DNA of 64,000 bases from Plantago major (taxonomy: Eukaryota; Streptophyta; Magnoliopsida; Lamiales; Plantaginaceae): positions 9,571,501-9,635,500 of the forward strand of contig CM048843.1 in NCBI GenBank assembly GCA_026545765.1, in the 5' to 3' direction. Below, piece after piece: positions 35,011 to 47,639 of this stretch. Each line of letters begins with the position of its first letter. Positions within the stretch are counted from its first letter, which is position 1. Position numbers and translations under genes: made by a program. A model generated the notes under the pieces. That model was not told the origin of the DNA. It made no database searches and was given only the letters and a program-made list of their open reading frames with translations.

Positions 35011-36990
35011 CTTGCTCCATCATAATGTCCGATCCTCACCTTGCAAACCATTTAGGAAGTTATTCACACGATCGTAGCTAGAAATCGACCAGAGAAGATG
35101 GGGTGTACTCTGTGGAGAAAGGTTTCGGGCGCTTCATTGCCCTGGGTATAGTAGGGAAGAAGGACGAGTTTTGTCCAAGAAGAAGAGTTACTAGTTAGAT
35201 TGATGATAGGGGACACACGATGGGGATGCATCCAGCTATACGCTTAGCAACATCCTCTGATCGAAGGTTTCTCGCTTGATTTACGGGGCCAAGATCGAAA
35301 GCACTCTACCTCTCCCAATGGTTAAAGGGATTTCGAGGCACCTAAGGGTTCACACTAACGTCAGATATCGCTCTGCACGTAGGGAAAAACCCGTAGGAAT
35401 CCTAATGACGGGTCCGCAAATCAATGTTTTAAATTTGTTTAAATAGCCAAGAGTTAATTCTCAACACTACTAAAACTTGTAGAAGTTGAAGGTAACCCCG
35501 AGGTCTCTCGTATTAACTAAGCTTTGTTCTTTTCACTAATATAATTATCAATAGCAAAGCAAAGAAAAGGGTTGTTTTTTTGCTTCTAATGAAGTTCTAA
35601 TTACTGTCTAACTCTAACTCTCAACGCCAAGAAATCAAACACATATATATCGATTTTATCAAGATAAGTTATCAAATTACGTAGTGGTAATGAATAATCG
35701 ATGCTAGCTAGCGTGAATAGATGCAATAATAACGGCGTCGATTTACTCTAGTTATCACCGGGACACGCCCTAACGATTATTACATTGTTTAGCTTTCAGC
35801 GACACCTTATATCGATAAGGTACGTAAGGACTATGACAATGAGCTAACTTATTTTGTTCTAGAAAACATATAACATTAGTGAAGGCGCTAATTTCACTAA
35901 GCTACAATTAATAATCTAATGTAGTTATCAGGTTTAACGAACCTTCGATTAGCAATCTCTACTAGACATTTTGGTGGATAAATCAGATTGCATAATCCTT
36001 GGGTGATTTTGGGGTAAAACTCAATACACATAACTACATATGCATATTAATCAAAAGAGCACGTAGTAAATCGCATCTTACATGTTATCGAATCAGATAA
36101 ACCCTAACTAGCATACATTGAATCATCACCACCCCATAAAGGGTGTTTAGCTACCGTGATATGCATACACATAATCAATATCATATAATAACACATGATA
36201 AACATACTCAATAACTAAATACCGTGAATCAGTTAATACAGATTTTACCAATTTGTGTCAATGTAACCCTAGGTAAAAATCAAGAACTGAATCCAATCGG
36301 TAGAAAAGTATGAATATATTCTCCCAATCAAGAATCAATCACAACAATGTAAACCGGGTTCAATTCCTCAAAGATGGTGAAGGAATTTCCCAAGAATGAA
36401 GTCTAGGTTTTTAGAAGAGAATTGAACAAAAATAATGAGAATATCATGAAAAATCGCTAAAATTGATATATATAGTGAAATATGCGCTCACGTAAACGGC
36501 CCGTGCACGCCAAATGTCTCCTCCTCGGCGTACGCCAGGTCCTCCACTTTTTTTGCACTTTTATGTCTAAACGCTGAACTGGACATGGTTCCTCATAAAA
36601 GTTGTAGCTCTTTATCTACGCTGCGGACACCAAGATCAGTCAATCGGAGTTCATAAGAGAAAGTTATGGCCAAAATACTAGGATCGCCCAAGTTTGAACT
36701 TTCACATATCTTCGTCAACATCTCTGTAATTCCATCCCAACTCCGAATCCACTGCTTTCGGACCGTTGACTCGCTTTCAACCGCCTTTAAGGCCTCGACT
36801 TCTTTCTTCCATTAATGCATTAATATGCATTGTTTTAGCCTTGTTTCAATGTAATTTCACCAAACACCTACAAACACACAAAACACGTAAAACATAACAA
36901 AACTCTAGGAAAACTAATAAAAACTATACTTATGACTACAATAAGACGGTAAGAAGGACCAAATGAGACGGCAAAACCGACTCATCACCT
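35011..36990 (-). mobile_element. Probable minus-strand gypsy LTR and leader, ends unresolved
   Basis: No coding sequence. The minus strand from about 36990 contains phrases typical in style of long plant gypsy LTRs: an aactccgattga...gtggttatggcc-like tract near 36650-36700, ttagggttta near 36110, and gtagctaaacaccc near 36150. An AT-rich leader follows down to about 35400. There is no clear TG...CA boundary, TSD or second copy in the window, so extent and lineage are uncertain. Confidence 0.4.
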
Positions 36991-37806
36991 AACACCATGA
37001 AGTTAAATGTATGCAAAGTGCCCACTACCATCGCTTCTCCTCTCGATCAATGGAGGCTTTCAAGGGTGTTCAAAGAAGGAAAGCGGTTGAAATGACAATG
37101 GTTAATCCGAATGATCTACCTAACTCTAAGAAAGAAACCTCCTCAATACGGGTTCATCCGGTGAGGTTTCCTCGACCTCTTCCCCATAGTCGCACGCCTC
37201 TTCCGACTCGCCGACATTCTAAAAAATCGAGGAGAAAGGTATTACAACCACCGAGATGGAAGATCTCTAAATTGCTTTTCTAAGGGAACCAAAAGGAGGA
37301 GTAACTGCTAAAGATCTATAAAAGCAAAACATACAAGCAAAAGTAAGCGGAATGCATCAAGAGAACTTATAAAGGAAACCTACCAGAGATTTGAAGAAGT
37401 CGGAAAGGAATTAGAATATTTTGCTCGCATCACATCAAGGATCAAGCACAAATTGGCGGGTTCGTGAGAAAATTAAGAAAGAAGGAAGGAGGAAAATGCA
37501 CAAATGAGGTCAACTGTGTAATTAAACGGGCCGACTTCCCAATAATATTTCAAATATCTACAACATCCCGCCAAAAAGAAGGAAGTTACACGATAAACAA
37601 GAAAAGAATCGATCGACACCGAAGGTGATCTCAAGCGAGATATAATTTTCTGGGTCCACTCGTAGATCGGACATGTAAAAATGGGGGACTTATGATATGA
37701 CAAGAGTATGAAAACTCATGCTTAACCTCATCGCCTCCTCGAGAGTCCCCGCAATTCTCCGAGGCCAAATTACATCCGAGGGATCAAACCTCATATAACA
37801 AAACGG
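36991..37806 (-). other. Retroelement debris beside the assembly gap
   Basis: Minus-strand frames near 37473-37703 (hydrophobic, FLAGCCRYLKYYWEVGPF) recall the PMD/gag-like frames at 34 kb, but the similarity is weak. A plus-strand frame at 37011-37283 has no motif. Confidence 0.3.
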
Positions 37807-37906
37807 NNNNNNNNNNNNNNNNNNNNNNNNNNNNNNNNNNNNNNNNNNNNNNNNNNNNNNNNNNNNNNNNNNNNNNNNNNNNNNNNNNNNNNNNNNNNNN
37901 NNNNNN
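37807..37906. other. Assembly gap (100 N)
   Basis: Exactly 100 N bases, the conventional size for a scaffold gap of unknown length. Sequence on the two sides need not be adjacent in the genome. Confidence 0.99.
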
Positions 37907-38813
37907 TTACATTATCCATGGAGAAATGTAGCAAAAAGTGGTCCAACGAGACCTGTCCGCTCCGTGTTCAATTTAGACCGGTATTCGGCTTGGGCCATAG
38001 TTGAAATCCAATCTTGGATTTGCACTCCCCACGTCCATGTGTAGGAAGAGTTCCGTAACCATACCACATACTTGTGAACACGAGTATTCTCAAGCGTACT
38101 ACTACTCTTTCCTTCCATCCATTTCCAACGTGGGATAAATGCAAATAACTAGCATGCTTTAAGGTTTAAGCTAATTTATCATTCACATTGCTACATCCGA
38201 TCTTATATTCATATATGTTAATTCCGCGCGCATTTCAAATACGTAAATAATATCTTAAATTCTTCAAAGTTTATGACTTTATAACACATACTTGGCACTC
38301 TCTTGGTTGCCTATTGTACATTTTTTGGTTGACTCTTACAATCAATTTTCAATGTAGCTTTAATGGTATAACAAACACGATAATTAATTTTGGAGTATTA
38401 TGAAGTTATATTTTGGTTGGAATTATAACACAAAGTCTCAAATTACAATACTTAAACTTCATTAGTTTTTTACGCGTGTAACAAATCATGAATTTAAAAT
38501 TAATTTGGGCATGTTAGCATGATTAACTATTCTATCGACTCCAATGCTGTACGACTCCTGATTTCAATTAAAGATTCTTTAATTACAGCAAACAGCACCA
38601 TATTCTTGACTTTTCAACAATTGAAGGCTTACCACTTCAGCCCAAGCCCCCCGAAATATTGGTTCTATAAACCCAACCCACTAATGCCATGTAGACCGCC
38701 CAAACCAATCAGGAAGCTATCCAAGTAAATTGGATTGGGCAGAGGGATCACAACACCATTGCAATTTGGGCTACCAAACAGACAAATTGAAAGGCCCAAT
38801 TCATTGATAAGTA
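37907..38813. other. Non-coding region
   Basis: No gene or repeat recognised. Short frames at 37912-38118 (minus) and 38519-38728 (plus) have no motif. Confidence 0.5.
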
Positions 38814-39065
38814 CTCTTTCCGTCTCGTAGAAATCAATACATTTGCTAATTTTTATCCGTCTCACATAACTTCATATATTACTAAAAAATGAAGCTATTC
38901 CACACTCAACAAATAATGAACAATTTCAACTTTCACACAAATTACACATTTTGCGATTCAAAATATACTTTTGACCACTTTTTTCATACTTTACCATTAC
39001 TTTAACTTTTCACATAAAATTACGCGTCAAACCCTAATGAATGAAATTCTTCGGGACGGAGAGAG
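38814..39065. mobile_element. Stowaway MITE, 252 bp
   Basis: Ends ctctttccgtctcg and cgggacggagagag form imperfect inverted repeats and are flanked by TA (38812-38813, 39066-39067). The right part is homologous to the remnant at 9690-9762. Confidence 0.88.
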
Positions 39066-39248
39066 TAGTATTAGAGAAAGCAACATGCATGGGCAAAACA
39101 TATATAGACGTTTTGATAAATATACAACAATGATAATTTTGAATTATTTTGATAACATAGTATTTACATAAGTATGTATGATACTTTAATTTGTGAACTA
39201 TTTTATGGTCTAATTTATCATGAATTTTGATGTGATATAAAAAGATGT

Positions 39249-39768
39249 TATTGGAAGTTTAAAGACAGAAATGGCAAGAAGTGCAATTTAACAAGAGTTA
39301 ATTGCAAAGAATTTGAAAGTTCGATGCAGAATCTGGTAGCGAAGGAGTGTGTGACTAAATCGGCAGAGAAGATTGAGAGGACTATTGTGAAAAGCGGAAG
39401 AAATGAGTTTGAAACAAAGGCAAAGTTTCTTACGTTTTCTCAACCGCATCACAGTTCGTCTTCTTCCTCAAGCAAATAGACAAGAACTCTCGGTTAGAGT
39501 TGCAGAACGTACAAATTGGTACTTTTGCATCAAGGCCGTTAAAACTTCAATCAACGGTGGAGAATTGAGCTTGGAGATCAAGGATTATGGGTACAATTAA
39601 TCGAGTACAGTTGCTTTGTATCGTAGTAAGAATTGCGACGTACGTCGCAATTAGCAAGAATTTCCGTTTTCATTTCTCGGTATAAATGTTCTCTCTGTAA
39701 CACCATTTGATAAGAAATACAAACACATCCTTAACAACCATTACTGTCTCAATCTTATAATTCTAACA
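39249..39768 (+). repeat. 5' LTR of the outer Ty1/copia element
   Basis: 520 bp, starting tattggaagtttaaag and ending cttataattctaaca just before a PBS. The same sequence recurs at 63609 onwards. The first bases read TA rather than TG in both copies, or the start lies 3 nt to the left (tgttattgg). Several small indels separate the two LTRs (for example near 39310 versus 63680), so the insertion is not recent. Confidence 0.9.
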
Positions 39769-39782
39769 TGGCACCAGAGCCA
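39769..39782 (+). other. Primer binding site of the outer copia element
   Basis: tggcaccagagcc follows the LTR directly. It is close to the tggtatcagagc complement of initiator methionine tRNA used by most plant copia elements, with two central changes. Confidence 0.75.
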
Positions 39783-39891
39783 TCTCAGTAAAATAATGCT
39801 TTTTATTTCTATATCTTTCAAGCACAAGTATTTCTTCATTCATCTAAACATCTTCAACTTTCCCATCTCTTTTCTTCTACAGTTTTAAGCC

Positions 39892-41001
39892 ATGTCTGAT
39901 GTTACTCCCACGAACTCTGGTCCTAACACTACTTCTCTCCCTGGTCATGAAAACACAAACAACCCACTTTTCCTCCATCACTTTGACAACTCTATTTCAG
40001 GCGCAATCACACCCTTGCTCACTAAAAGCAACTACCATACTTGGTCCAGGGTATTTGTAATGTCACTAAGAATAAAAAATAAGCTTGGATTCATTCATGG
40101 AACTATCACTCAACCTGTAACAAATGAGGACTGTAAAGAAGCATGGAAGAGATGTAACACAATTATTCTCTCATGGATGATGCATTTTGTATCACCTGAG
40201 ATGAAAAGTGCACTCTTTTATGCAAAAACAGCTGCAGAAGGCTGGTTGAAATTGAAAATGAGGTATGAACAGCCTAATGATGTGCGCATATTCCAGCTTC
40301 AAAAAGAAATCATGGTCACCACTCAAGGCCACACCTCAGTGACTGATTTCTTTACTAAGTTATCAGCACTTTGGGAAGAGCTTGATGACTACAGACCAGT
40401 ACCATATGGTTTATGCAAAGCTGATTCTTGCAAAGTTTGTGAAGAAGTTGAAAAACTTAGAGAAGTTGATAAGATTTTCAAGTTCTTAATGAGCTTAAGT
40501 GATTATTATGATTTGGTGAGAGGTCAGATCCTACTCATGGATCCTAAACCTCCACTAGATAAGGCTTATGCTATGATTTTACAAGAAGAATCTCAGAATT
40601 TTTCAAGAGAAAATGTTGTCATGAGCTATGAGCCATCTGCTATGAATGTTGGCTACAAGAGAAAAGATAAGAAAGGGCTATCATGCCCAAACTGCCCTAA
40701 TCTCAGTAACCACACTGTGGAAACTTGTTTTAAAGTCCATGGTTTCCCACAGAGCAAGAAACCTTTTGAAGGTACTAGCAGGGGAAACTATAGAGGCAGG
40801 GTGGAAGATACTGACCGTGGCAGATCTTCTCAACCTTTTTTTGGCAATGTTACTCAGGGAAGTTCTGTGAATCTCACCAATGATCAACTGCACCAACTCA
40901 TAAATTTTGCACATCAAAATCAAGGTGCCATTGTTGTTAACTCTGGTCAGCAACCTACTAGCAAGCACTCCACCTTGTCCCATAAGAGAAGGAACACATG
41001 A
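39892..41001 (+). CDS. gag: Outer copia gag polyprotein, open frame
   Basis: A 369-codon frame starting MSDVTPTNSG. Residues about 40-130 (LLTKSNYHTWSRVF, MSLRIKNKLGFIHGTI) form the copia-type N-terminal gag domain. Residues about 130-240 (FFTKLSALWEELDDY, FKFLMSLSDYYDLVRGQILL) form the UBN2-like capsid region. A zinc-knuckle-like CPNCPNLSNHTVETC follows near residue 264. Gag would build the cytoplasmic particle. The start is the first ATG, about 110 nt after the PBS. The frame is intact, but the next domain (protease) is in the +1 frame, so gag-pol is broken or shifted at about 40.95-41.0 kb. Confidence 0.9.
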   Translation: MSDVTPTNSGPNTTSLPGHENTNNPLFLHHFDNSISGAITPLLTKSNYHTWSRVFVMSLRIKNKLGFIHGTITQPVTNEDCKEAWKRCNTIILSWMMHFVSPEMKSALFYAKTAAEGWLKLKMRYEQPNDVRIFQLQKEIMVTTQGHTSVTDFFTKLSALWEELDDYRPVPYGLCKADSCKVCEEVEKLREVDKIFKFLMSLSDYYDLVRGQILLMDPKPPLDKAYAMILQEESQNFSRENVVMSYEPSAMNVGYKRKDKKGLSCPNCPNLSNHTVETCFKVHGFPQSKKPFEGTSRGNYRGRVEDTDRGRSSQPFFGNVTQGSSVNLTNDQLHQLINFAHQNQGAIVVNSGQQPTSKHSTLSHKRRNT

Positions 41002-43394
41002 ACTAAACTATGCAGGTATGAAACTTACAGCTAATATTGTTTCTAAAGGATCTTTACATAGCTGGATAATAGACTCAGGTGCATCCTATCATATCATTTA
41101 TGACAAAAATCTTTACACAAATAATGTTAAAACAATTTGTGATTTTGTTCAGTTACCTAATCTCACTAGAATTCCCATTACTCATATTGGAGATATACAA
41201 CTAAGTGACAAATGCATTTTGAAAAGAGTACTCTGTGTACCAACTTTTAAATTACACCTGATGTCCATAAATAAAGTCTACAGAGACAATGCAGTTGCAT
41301 TTTTGTTCTCTAATAATTTCTATTAAATAATGCAAACAAACTCTTCGTTGAGAGCATCAATAACAAAGATTGGGCGGATTGAAGCTCAGAAAGGACTCTA
41401 TGTAGTTGAAAACTTACCAGTTTTACATAAGGCACTAGCCATTACCAATCTCAATGACCATGATGGATCAGCTGCAGTTAAAGATCACATATGGCATTTT
41501 AGATCAGGTCATCTCAGTCCAAATAGACTAGTAGCTATTAAAGCTTGCAATCCTAGTGTTTCTTGTAAGGAGTTTACTTATTGTGAAGTCTGCATGCAGG
41601 CCAAGCAAAAGAAACTGCCATTTTCTATCAGTAATAAAAATTCTAGTTCTGTTATTGAATTGTTGCATTGTGATCTTTGGGGACCCTACCCTATGCCAAC
41701 TCTGAACAAACATAACTTTTTCCTAACCATTGTGGATGATTATAGTAGAATGACTTGGATTTTCTTGTTAAAACACAAGTCTGAGACTAAAGAAACACTT
41801 AAAAACTTCATAGAGCTGATACAAAATCAGACTCAGAAGAGAGTAAAAATAATTAGAACTGATAATGGGATGGAATTTCAAATGCCAGAAATCACAAACT
41901 GTTATGGAATAATCCATCAAAGAACCTGTGCTTATACACCACAACAAAATGGTGTAGTGGAAAGGAAACACCAGCACTTGTTGAATGTGACAAGAGCCTT
42001 ATTATTTTCAATCTAAACTACCTAAATGCTTTTGGGGGAGATGCAGTATTAACAACTACTTATCTAATAAATAGAACACCAAATCAAATGTTGTTTAATA
42101 AAACACCTTTTGAACTCTTTCATAAAAAGAAACCTGATTATTCAATAATCAAGACTTTTGGATGCCTGTGTTTCTCATATACTGAGAAAGTAGGAAGATA
42201 AAAGTTAGATTCAAGATCACAGAAATACATTTTTCTTGGTTTTGTTGCTAATGTCAAAGGCTACAAGATTTTTTTATCTAAATAAAAGAATTGTGTTTGT
42301 TTCAAGAAATGGTGTGTTTATAGAAACAATCTTTCCTTATAAAGAAAAGAAAAACACAGACAGTGAAATCAGATTAAATGCACCTGATACCGGTGAATAT
42401 GACTGGATTGACATGAAAAGAAATGTCAATATACCAGTAGAAAGTGAAATTCAGGAAATAGATCAAATCAATGACATACTGCCTGAACAACCTTACACCA
42501 CAGAAGAAACAGATCATGATGAAAGATCAGAAGAAGAAGAGATGGAAGAAGATCACACAAACATTACAGAAGTAAGAAGAACTACAAGATATAGAAGACT
42601 TCCATCTAAGCTTGATATTTACCATCATCAAGCTAAATCTCATAATATTCAACTGAATAATGATTTAAAAACCAGATATCCAATTTCTAAATATCATGGT
42701 TATGAAAAAATTTCAGATGAATATAGAACATATTCAATAAATCTTGCCTTGACACATGAACCAGAATCTTATGAAGAAGCTATAACTGAGAAACATTGGA
42801 GAAATGCAATCTCAGATGAATTAAAAGCCCTTGAGGATAACAAAACATGGAGTATATTGAAAAGACCTCCAAATGTCAAACCAATAGGATGCTGATTTGT
42901 TTTTAAAACAAAGTTAATCTCAGAAGGAAAAATAGATAAACATAAAGCAAGGTTAGTAGCTAAAGGTTTTACACATCAATATAGTTTTGACTACACTGAG
43001 ACTTTCAGTCCAGTAGCAAAACTCACTACAGTTAAAGTGTTCTTATAAATTGCTGCTAAGAATGATTGGTTCTGAGTCAATTAGATGTTCATAATGCCTT
43101 CCTAAATGGAGATCTTGAAGAAGAAATTTACATGAAGATCCCACAAGGACTTTTACTTAAGGGGAAACTAATCCTGATCAACTTGTATGCAAATTACACA
43201 AGTCTATATATGGTTTGAAGCAAGCATCAAGGCAATTGAATTGTAAACTCACTAACTATCTTAAATCTTTAGGTTTTAACCAATCTAAAAGTGATTATTC
43301 ACTTTTTACTAAGAAATCACCAGAAAATGACAGTGAATTCATTGCATTACTGGTGTATGTTGATGAAATCATCATTGGAAGTAAAGATCAGAAA
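41002..43394 (+). pseudogene. pol: Outer copia pol, first part: protease, integrase, RT N-terminus
   Basis: In order: protease with WIIDSGASYHI (about 41070), a TAA at 41324-41326, and then the same frame continues. The GAG-pre-integrase region has HIWHFRSGHLS and CEVCMQAKQKKLPF (HHCC zinc site). The integrase core has LHCDLWGPYP, TIVDDYSRMTWIF, IIRTDNGMEF and YTPQQNGVVERKHQ. After a shift at about 42010, FWGDAVLTTTYLINRTP and FGCLCFSY. RT starts with HWRNAISDELKALEDNKTW, then KHKARLVAKGFTHQ and LDVHNAFLNGDLEEEIYMK. It reaches [18 protein letters not shown] at 43394, where the inner element begins. The RT catalytic YVDD reads YVDE at 43356-43367. At least six stops or shifts. pol resumes at 59118. 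Confidence 0.92.
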
Positions 43395-43399
43395 GAAAT

Positions 43400-45025
43400 T
43401 GTTAGGAATATCTGTTTAGATTTTGATCAGCAACCTAATGACTTATCTTAGCTGAGAAAGGTGGTTAGTATTCTTGGTTCACTTGAACACTGTAAAAGAG
43501 GAAACTCACTAAGTATGATAGTCTAGCAAATCTTGTATAGGATGTTAGGTATCGAAATTTAATTTTTATTTTCTAAAGAAGACCAAGAAGAAGACTTCCA
43601 GCAGGAAAAGTTCAACGGATTTGAAGATTTGACGACTGCACAAGATTGCTGAAGACAAAGGTTTTTCAGATACCTATGTCCAGATATCTTGAAGAAACAA
43701 GTGTTTCGAAACACAAGTGTTGCAAAAGATATCCGAGAATAAAAGGCTTCTGAGACGAGGAAAGTGCCCACAGATATCTACACTCAGATACCGTGGATAT
43801 AAACTATGTTTCTGAAAAAGAAATATTTTATAACAAAGTTGTTTCAACAAATGGTATCTGGAGTTGTGATAATCGATGGAAAAGAACATGCAAAGTTTCA
43901 GAAAACTCTGATTGTATAAAGATCTCTGATACCATGCATAGTTCCGTTGGCACTACAGGACAAAATATAGTACAGTGCATTAAATACGCAGACAGAAATG
44001 TCTGAACAAAAATGGTAGTTTCTGAAGAAGAAGACAAACCAGCTACAATACTATATTCAGATATCAATAGTTTGAATTTGATTTAAGCCTAACGGATACT
44101 ATTCAAACGGCATTCAAATTCATCTATAAATATCAACACTTAGACTGCTTGAGAATACACACACAACACTGAACTTACATTGAATACTCACACACAAGCT
44201 CTCTCAAGAAAACTACTTACCTTCAAGCTTTCTGTTGCGACCAAAGCTCTTGATTCTAAGTAGCACAAAAGTTCTAAGTGTCCTGATCCTTAAACAAGCA
44301 TTGTTATCTGTGAAGGAGTTGAACTAAGATTTCATATCTGAGATTCATTCTCTGGAACACTTACAATAGACTTGGGTCAGTAGAGAACAAGATACCATAC
44401 ATTGAAAAGTGTATTAAGTATACTTGATTCATAAAGCTATCTGAATAACTGAATAAGTTATTTAAGAAGCTCAACTGATAAACAAACCTAAAATCAACAC
44501 CATATTCGGTGTGGAGTATAGGAAGTACTTAGTTTGAGAAACTAAGGAACAACTCCAAGGTTGCTGAGCACAGGAAGTACTTAGCTTGGGAAGCTAAGGA
44601 ATAGCTCAAAAAGGTTTCTGAGTACAGGAAGTACTTGGCTGTGAAAGCCGGGGAATAACTCATGGGGAACACTTGGTTGGGAACCTAGTGTATTTAGGAA
44701 TCAAGAGACGATATCTGTAAGGTTAACTCATTTATCTGTCTTAGTGGATTCTAGGTCTGAGAAAGGCCGAAGTGGATTAGTTGAAGGATTACGCCACCTT
44801 CAGATACCACTATAAAAAGACTTGTGTTATTTAATTTCTGGAGTTTATTACTTGCTTTACTTATCTTGCAAAGTACTTACACACATCTTGCTGAGCACGT
44901 GCACTTATCACATAAAAGTCTTCCGCTTATCTGAGAAACTGTGTTTATCGACAAAAGTTTTAAAAGACTCTTCACCCTCCCCCCCCCCCCCCTAGTCTTT
45001 TACTTTGCCGTTATCTGGACCAACA
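43400..45025 (+). repeat. 5' LTR of the inner copia element
   Basis: 1626 bp, TGTTAGG to CCAACA. Compared with the 3' LTR it contains an extra roughly 29-bp block near 43908 and a 14-C run at 44979-44992. It lacks a roughly 38-bp block present near 59010 of the 3' LTR. A tataaatatcaacac TATA-like site lies near 44125. Three short near-repeats of aggaagtacttagctt (about 44520-44640) lie in its 3' part. Confidence 0.93.
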
Positions 45026-45027
45026 AG

Positions 45028-45039
45028 TGGTATCAGAGC
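45028..45039 (+). other. Primer binding site of the inner copia element
   Basis: tggtatcagagc, a perfect match to the usual initiator-methionine tRNA PBS, two bases after the LTR end. Confidence 0.92.
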
Positions 45040-45143
45040 TGGAGGTTCCCAAGCCTTCAACACTGAACCTAGATCCCAGATAAGTGCTCACTAACTGCTT
45101 TTCACCAACACTTGATTCGTTTGTTTAGTGTGTTTGCTGCAGG

Positions 45144-46314
45144 ATGTCTTTAAGTGACGCCCCAATTCTCAAGCCAGAGAATTATGAAAAATGGAAGAAC
45201 AACATGATGCTCCACCTAGAAGCCATCAGTGACGAAATGATCGAAGTAATAAAGAATGGCCCAATATTCATTCAACTCAAGCAAGTCATAGAGGTTTCTA
45301 ATGGTAGAGACAGAGAACAAAGCGATGGGTCTTCACAGCATGTATGCATCAACCTGGGAGACCTACTACCAAGTTATTTACGAACCAAAGCTCAGAGAGC
45401 TCGGACATCTAAGATGCCAAGAGAAATCGATCGATGGTCAGCTCGTAATATCATCATCGTTCTACTCCAGAGCACACAATGTAAACCGTGGGTGCAAAAA
45501 TGGCGAAAGTGGCACGGCAACTGATTGAAGAAATCTGCAAGACCGAGAAAACAAAGAAAACAAGTTCAAGCTTTAAAGCTCAAATTCCAAAACTTTAAAC
45601 AAGGTCCCACAGACTCTTGAAGAACTAGATTTCGGTTTATAACACTTATGAAAGTGACATGGTGAAAGTAATAGATATACCAATGTAAAAGATTAAGACT
45701 ATTGTGAGAAGTCTAAATCATAACCGTGAACACACAAAGTTTTTCTACTTTAACCAAGGAATGCCGATATCACTCAGAGAACTTTTCTCTCATCTTGCCA
45801 CTGTTGACTATGAGACAACTCAAAGAGAACAAACAACTGAGAAGTTGCAGAATGTCGCTTTAGTTGCTCAAGGAACTTCTGAAAAGAAGAAAGGCAAGGA
45901 AGTGACAAAGGATGCTCTTGCTGTAAAGCAAATGGGAAAATATGTCAGTCGAGAAATTGATAGAAGAAAAGCCAAAGAAAAGCTGAAAAAACATCTAGGC
46001 TCAAACTACCACCAGTACAAAAATATGCAAAGTCGCTGAACAAGTCGGCTCAGAAAGCATCAAGTACTGAGGAAGCAGAAATCGAAAACGATATATGTTT
46101 CTATTGTCAGAAACCTGGTCATTTCAAGAAGGATTGCCCTGTCCTCAACAAACTAAAGACAGGTGACAAGAAAGACAGAAGAATCTTCAAAAGAAGTCAG
46201 AGAGCTATGCTCACTGAAGAAAGGAAAAAGATTCAAATCCAACTGGATGCTCTAGATATTGAATCTGATTCTGAGGATGAGGATTCAGATGATTCCACAC
46301 TGCTTTCCCCATAA
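45144..46314 (+). pseudogene. gag: Inner copia gag, frameshifted
   Basis: Starts MSLSDAPILKPENYEKWKNN with MLHLEAISDEMIEVI, as in Sirevirus-type gag. It breaks near 45524 and resumes at about 45704 (NHREHTKFFYFNQGMPISL...). It then runs to a CCHC knuckle CFYCQKPGHFKKDC at 46096-46137 and an acidic tail (DIESDSEDEDSDDS) ending TAA near 46314. Knuckle spacing C-X2-C-X4-H-X4-C is intact. Several shifts and stops disrupt the rest. Confidence 0.85.
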
Positions 46315-47627
46315 ATGTGCGGTGTCTCTCATGAAGTAATTGACTTTGGTCAAAATAAGAAAGAAGTGTGTGGAATGGCTGAAGAAATCTTTCCAGATAT
46401 CTCCAACATTGAACCTTGTATAATGGCTGATGCGGTAACACATACTTCCTGTTATACTTATGAAAGTGATGAAGAGAGAATCAAAGATCTGGAAAAACTC
46501 AAAAGAGAACTTGATCTCTACGAAAGAGAATTTCTAATGATCCGAGCTAGAGCCGAAAGTTTTGAAGAAGAAAAGAATTCTCTTGAAAAGGAAAATTCTC
46601 AATTAATCAAGATATCTAAGTAAAAGGATGCTGAAAATGCATTTCTCAAGGCTCAGATATCTGAGACCGAAAAGTCACATAAAAAAGCTATGGCCAATCT
46701 TCAAAAGAAATGTGAAGATCTTCTTTCTGAGAATAAGGAACTCAAAAAGAAAGAACTATCTTTTCAATCTTATGCCAAAGCTAGTGACACTCTTACTGAA
46801 GTACAATCTTATTTAAGAGATCCTTCAGAAAAGAGAGGACTTGGGCTGGACACACACACAGACAGTTCCACCACTCTGAATAAGAGTAATGAAGGACGAA
46901 CATTTGTCGTTGCTCAAGAGGTGATTCCCAAACAATCTACAGTATCGGTCAGAAAGCTAAGATTGTCGACAAAGGAAAGGCAGTTGCGACCAAGCCTTTG
47001 TGGGAAAAACAAGTCCAAAGGAAAAATGTGGGAAATGTCTCTGAAAAGAAACATAACACTGAAAAGTGTAATCACCCACAGTGCTATGTCTCTCAAAAAG
47101 GAAAATTTGCAGGAGCTGACAAATTCTCCTACGTCACGTTTTCTGGAAAGAAAATAGATTATCCAGAGACTAGCAAAGCTGCTGAGAAGAGATCTCAGAT
47201 AGCACCAGGTGCTCGGAACGGTATTGGCTATAAAGCCATCGGGAAACAACTTGCTCGTGAATACAAACAAGAGCAAGAACGATGGTTAAAAGCTAGAATT
47301 GCTCACAGCAATTATCAGAAGTGGAAGATAAATCAAGCAACTGAAAATCTGAATGCCAGGGCTAGAAGAAATCTGGTTAGGAAAGCTAAGTTTGCTGAGA
47401 AGCAGACTCAAAAACCTGACAGGTATCTGAAAGCACCAAATGGAGCACCAAGGAACACACCAAGGAAGAAAATAGTTCTTAACAACAATGATACAAATCA
47501 TTTAACTAGGATTCCTCCTTATGTTCCTGTTAGACAAAAGAATGTTCCTAAGAAATTCATTCAAAAATGGATTCCTACTGGAAGATTCTTTAGTCCAGAT
47601 GGTTCCATTGCTGGTATGAGAACCTAA
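46315..47627 (+). pseudogene. Inner copia gag-pol linker, coiled-coil rich
   Basis: Frames at 46315-46623 and 46690-47157 read as heptad-like coiled coil (IKDLEKLKRELDLYEREF, SFEEEKNSLEKENSQ, NLQKKCEDLLSENKELKKKE). A basic lysine-rich stretch at 46998-47627 (WLKARIAHSNYQKWKINQA) leads towards the protease. Such a coiled-coil linker is known from Sirevirus gag. Stop codons separate the parts. Confidence 0.7.
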
Positions 47628-47639
47628 TCTCCTTTCTGT

